Below are positions 6,209-7,795 of a DNA stretch of 7,795 nt, piece after piece. This DNA is from an uncultured cyanobacterium (GTDB lineage Bacteria; Cyanobacteriota; Cyanobacteriia; PCC-6307; Cyanobiaceae): the NCBI GenBank assembly GCA_903921295.1, contig CAIXOZ010000185.1, positions 1-7,795 of the forward strand. Direction: 5' to 3'. Under the pieces are notes generated by a model. It searched no databases and was not told where the DNA came from. It worked only from the letters and a program-made list of their open reading frames with translations. Within the stretch, counting starts at the first letter, position 1, and each line of letters opens with the position of its first letter. Made by a program: the position numbers and the translations under genes.

Positions 6209-7053
6209 TGCGCTCCGTGCACAGCCCGGTGCCAACCGACCGCACCGCCCCACCCGGTCTCCATCACCCCCTGGCCCTGAGACGCTCGCTCAGAAGGGGC
6301 TGGAGAGGCTTCAACCGCACCGCCGGTCGGTTCGTGATCTTCATGCTGATCGCGGAGTTGATCAGCGAGGTCTCACGCTTTCTGGTGCTGTTCGGCAGCA
6401 GCGCCCCCGAACAGGGCGGACCGGATCCCGTGGTGGCCGCCTTCAGCCTGATGGCCGGCCTTGGCCTGACCCTCTTCATCCACTGGTGGATGACCGTGGG
6501 ACTGTTGCGAGGGGCCTGGTTGGGACTCACCGGCGCTCAGCCCCGTCTGGCCGATCTGCTGCGCTGGGATGGGGAGAGCCTGGGGCGCTGGAGCGCCATG
6601 TCGCTCCTGATCCTTGGGATCCTGGCCCTGGGAGGCCTGGCCACCGGGCTGATCGCCTGGCTGATGACCCTCCTGCTGCCTCCTCTGGCGCCCGTGGTCC
6701 TGGTCCTCGGGATCCTGATGGCGTCGGTGGTGCTGCTCAGTCAGCTGTTCAGTCTGCCGCTGGTGCTGATGGAGCGGATCTCGGCGCCTGATGCCTTCCG
6801 GCTGGGCGTGGAGGGGCTGAGGCACCACCCCATCAGCTGGTTGTTGCTGGGTCTCATTCAGATCCTCCCCCAGATCCTGATGCTGGCCACCCATGGCCTC
6901 GGTGGAGGGCTGGTGCTCGGGGTGCGCCTGGTGACGCTGCCGCTGGCGATGTGCATCCTGACGGCGGCCTACCTGGATCGTGGCGAACCGACGGCCCTCG
7001 TCAACGGAATCCAGCCCGCCCCGGAAACAGATTGGCCAGGTAGCAGCGGGTGA
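6208..7053 (+). CDS. Multi-pass membrane protein of unknown function
   Basis: The product has 281 residues. A basic, Pro-rich N-terminal tail (about 1-40, with RRSLRRGWRG) precedes strongly hydrophobic segments at about 42-63, 75-105, 128-157, 160-187 and 209-256, enough for five or six transmembrane helices. The positive N-terminus suggests it faces the cytoplasm. The segment DAFRLGVEGLRHHPISWLLLGLI (195-217) recalls the repeated 'amphipathic helix then TM helix' layout of several poorly known bacterial membrane families (for example DUF975-like or GDPD-type membrane domains), but I cannot assign one. There are no evident catalytic residues. It starts on the last base of the EVE gene stop (TGATG) and has no clear Shine-Dalgarno, so its translation probably depends on the EVE gene. 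Its last 17 codons overlap the minus-strand DUF2811 gene. GC-ending codons are as in its neighbours. Confidence 0.8.
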   Translation: MRSVHSPVPTDRTAPPGLHHPLALRRSLRRGWRGFNRTAGRFVIFMLIAELISEVSRFLVLFGSSAPEQGGPDPVVAAFSLMAGLGLTLFIHWWMTVGLLRGAWLGLTGAQPRLADLLRWDGESLGRWSAMSLLILGILALGGLATGLIAWLMTLLLPPLAPVVLVLGILMASVVLLSQLFSLPLVLMERISAPDAFRLGVEGLRHHPISWLLLGLIQILPQILMLATHGLGGGLVLGVRLVTLPLAMCILTAAYLDRGEPTALVNGIQPAPETDWPGSSG

Positions 7054-7261
7054 TGGCCCGGCTCTGCAGACCGTGCTGGACAAGGAAACCAGCCAGCGCC
7101 GCCTGAACGAGCCGATAGTGATCCCAGCGGGGATGGTGCTCCAGGAATCGAGCCATCGACAGCAGCAGCCCCGCCGGCACCGCCCCATGGAGGCTGATCA
7201 TCCTGGGAATGGTCGCCAGTTCCGGCTCCCCTGAGTCCTGCGTCATTCCTGGGACCGTCAT
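7001..7261 (-). CDS. DUF2811 family small cyanobacterial protein
   Basis: A small protein of 86 residues from the ATG at 7261, or 81 from the ATG at 7246. The core resembles DUF2811, a short family of unknown function found in cyanobacteria: ISLHGAVPAGLLLSMARFLE, then HHPRWDHYRLVQAALAGFL, then VQHG and CYLANLFP near the end. The 'hP-x-WD-x-x-R-x-x-x-AAL-x-x-FL' pattern is the strongest clue. It looks like a small all-helical, probably cytoplasmic protein. The start is uncertain: an AGGG lies 11 bases before 7261, while AGGA abuts 7246 with no spacing. An in-frame extension to 7315 is possible but not family-like. The 3' end overlaps the end of the convergent membrane-protein gene by 53 bases, and the conserved YLANLFP lies inside that overlap. 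Confidence 0.75.
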   Translation of the reverse strand: MTVPGMTQDSGEPELATIPRMISLHGAVPAGLLLSMARFLEHHPRWDHYRLVQAALAGFLVQHGLQSRAITRCYLANLFPGRAGFR

Positions 7262-7492
7262 GCGGTGGTCAGCCCTGCGAGCGGCATTGTGATCACGCTG
7301 AAGGGGAGCGTCCACGCGCCGACCACGACGCTCTCAGGCCCGTCCCACGTCAAGACCCTGGAGCGGCAACAGTGGAACCAAGCGCTGCAGCAGCCTGCCC
7401 GGCTCCCGGCAGCAGCGATCCAGCCCCCAGGCCGAGAAGACAGCGCGTGGATGAAGCCGAACCGTCAAGAGACTGGATGAGCCTGATGCTCC

Positions 7493-7545
7493 TTTTCCTC
7501 ATCAGAGCGCCAGGCCTGCCGGCGAGGGCACCGTTCTGAGGAAAA
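7493..7545. repeat. Inverted repeat TTTTCCTCA ... TGAGGAAAA
   Basis: TTTTCCTCA (7493-7501) is an exact reverse complement of TGAGGAAAA (7537-7545), separated by 35 bases that are themselves GC-rich. Pairing can also be drawn as TTTTCC/GGAAAA plus TCAGA/TCTGA with a 3-base bulge. A long hairpin or a paired protein-binding site is possible; function is unknown. Confidence 0.4.
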
Positions 7546-7556
7546 CCTGAGGAAAA
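7536..7556. repeat. Two tandem 11-base direct repeats CTGAGGAAAA(C/T)
   Basis: CTGAGGAAAA occurs at 7536-7545 and again at 7547-7556, an exact 11-base period. A looser third unit (CCTGGAAAAAA) follows at 7559-7569. The same nine-base core occurs inverted at 7493-7501. This could be a set of regulator binding sites or a slippage product; no regulator is encoded nearby. Confidence 0.5.
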
Positions 7557-7601
7557 TCCCTGGAAAAAACAGGGCGAGCCTGGGGAGAGGTCCTGCTTCC
7601 A

Positions 7602-7628
7602 CCATCGATCAGCAGACCTGATCGATGG
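7602..7628 (-). terminator. 11-bp perfect hairpin downstream of the right-end gene
   Basis: CCATCGATCAG (7602-7612) and CTGATCGATGG (7618-7628) pair perfectly around a five-base loop. On the minus strand the hairpin begins 21 bases after the stop codon of the partial gene at the right edge, the normal place for a transcription end or a 3'-stabilising structure. Neither side has a T-tract, so it is not a textbook intrinsic terminator; many cyanobacterial 3' ends lack one. A second, weaker hairpin on the minus strand (CCCTG/CAGGG, 7558-7574, loop TTTTTTC) follows and is trailed by ATTTT. Confidence 0.45.
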
Positions 7629-7649
7629 CAGGGGTCGCAGAGGTCTCAG

Positions 7650-7795
7650 TCACAAAGCGTCGCTTGCGGCACCAGCAGCATGCCCAGCCTGCAGGGACAA
7701 CCGCTGCGACACGGCCTCCAACGCCGAGGCCAGCGCGGGGCTGGCGGTCTCATCCCAGCCGGCCTCCACGCTGCGTAGGCCGGCTGGAGACACCA
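7650..7795 (-). CDS. C-terminal end of an unidentified protein, partial
   Basis: The reverse frame is open from the right edge to a TGA at 7650-7652 and covers 47 codons. The codons end very often in G or C, as expected for coding sequence of this genome, whereas the other two minus frames are interrupted or have poor composition. The peptide is Ala/Ser/Leu-rich, with helical stretches LRSVEAGWDE and ALASALEAVSQRLSLQAG and a low-complexity Ala/Gly tail ending SDAL. I do not recognise a family from this tail. The start and most of the gene lie beyond the window. A hairpin 21 bases after the stop fits a 3' end. Confidence 0.5.
   Translation of the reverse strand, partial: VSPAGLRSVEAGWDETASPALASALEAVSQRLSLQAGHAAGAASDAL
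7755..7787. repeat. 11-bp inverted repeat inside the right-end partial gene
   Basis: CCAGCCGGCCT (7755-7765) pairs perfectly with AGGCCGGCTGG (7777-7787) around an 11-base loop, inside which ACG/CGT can also pair. It would be a very stable GC-rich hairpin. It lies about 100 bases before the stop codon of the partial minus-strand gene, in codons for AGLRSVEAGW, close to the window edge. Confidence 0.6.

Larger units (their letters stand above)
7262..7649. other. Stretch of about 390 bases without a convincing gene
   Basis: Short open frames occur on both strands (71 codons from a GTG at 7265 on plus; 50 codons from 7502 to 7350 on minus), but neither resembles a known protein and neither has a clear ribosome site. 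The left half is GC-rich and featureless. The right half (7490-7630) holds short direct repeats, inverted repeats and two hairpins described separately. The leader and promoter of the DUF2811 gene should lie just right of 7261. Confidence 0.5.

Noticed and set aside
7265..7480. 71-codon plus-strand frame starting with GTG
   Set aside because: The third-position GC is fair but the product resembles nothing I know, is Gln/Pro-rich, has no clear ribosome site and lies in the probable leader of the minus-strand DUF2811 gene.
7350..7502. 50-codon minus-strand frame starting MRKRSIRLIQ
   Set aside because: The basic start and Ala/Gly-rich end look superficially like a small secreted peptide, but codon third positions are not GC-rich as in real genes here and no ribosome site is present.
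1..7795. CRISPR array, insertion sequence, toxin-antitoxin or defence system
   Set aside because: No regularly spaced direct repeats, no transposase or Cas-like motifs and no paired small toxin/antitoxin genes were found. The EVE protein is the stand-alone housekeeping type with no nuclease or methylase beside it.

Overview
The window holds two unlike pieces of DNA. Bases 1 to about 977 are AT-rich (two sampled 60-base lines are 40% and 43% G+C) and carry the interior of one gene for a Thr/Ser/Asn/Gly-rich, right-handed beta-helix surface protein of the kind common in Bacteroidota. From about base 978 to the end the DNA is GC-rich (a sampled line in murD is 68%), with strongly GC-ending codons. 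Its gene content points to a picocyanobacterium of the Synechococcus/Cyanobium type: a 'photosystem II S4 domain' protein, a DUF2811 protein and four copies of the cyanobacterial HIP1 palindrome GCGATCGC. The switch is abrupt and falls inside serA, which loses its last 40 or so codons. The simplest explanation is a chimeric contig from a mixed sample, such as a cyanobacterial culture or bloom with associated Bacteroidota. A real recombination event cannot be excluded from sequence alone.

Layout of the cyanobacterial part: serA (D-3-phosphoglycerate dehydrogenase, minus strand, 3' end cut off by the junction); a divergent intergenic region of about 160 bases; on the plus strand a two-TM hypothetical protein that overlaps by one base the S4 RNA-binding protein; a 265-base non-coding gap; tRNA-Val(GAC); murD; a THYN1-type EVE-domain protein that overlaps by one base a multi-pass membrane protein. 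A small DUF2811 gene on the minus strand then overlaps the tail of the membrane-protein gene. About 390 bases without a convincing gene follow, holding short repeats and hairpins. The window ends in the C-terminal codons of an unidentified minus-strand gene.

Most of this is housekeeping: serine biosynthesis (SerA), peptidoglycan precursor synthesis (MurD) and translation (tRNA-Val, S4 protein). Two translationally coupled pairs, each including a membrane protein of unknown function (two-TM protein with S4 protein, and EVE protein with multi-pass membrane protein), are the most informative functional context. I see no defence island, CRISPR array, transposase, integrase or evident new system. 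The main things to check are the junction at about base 977, the antiparallel gene overlap at 7001-7053, and the hairpins near the right end.
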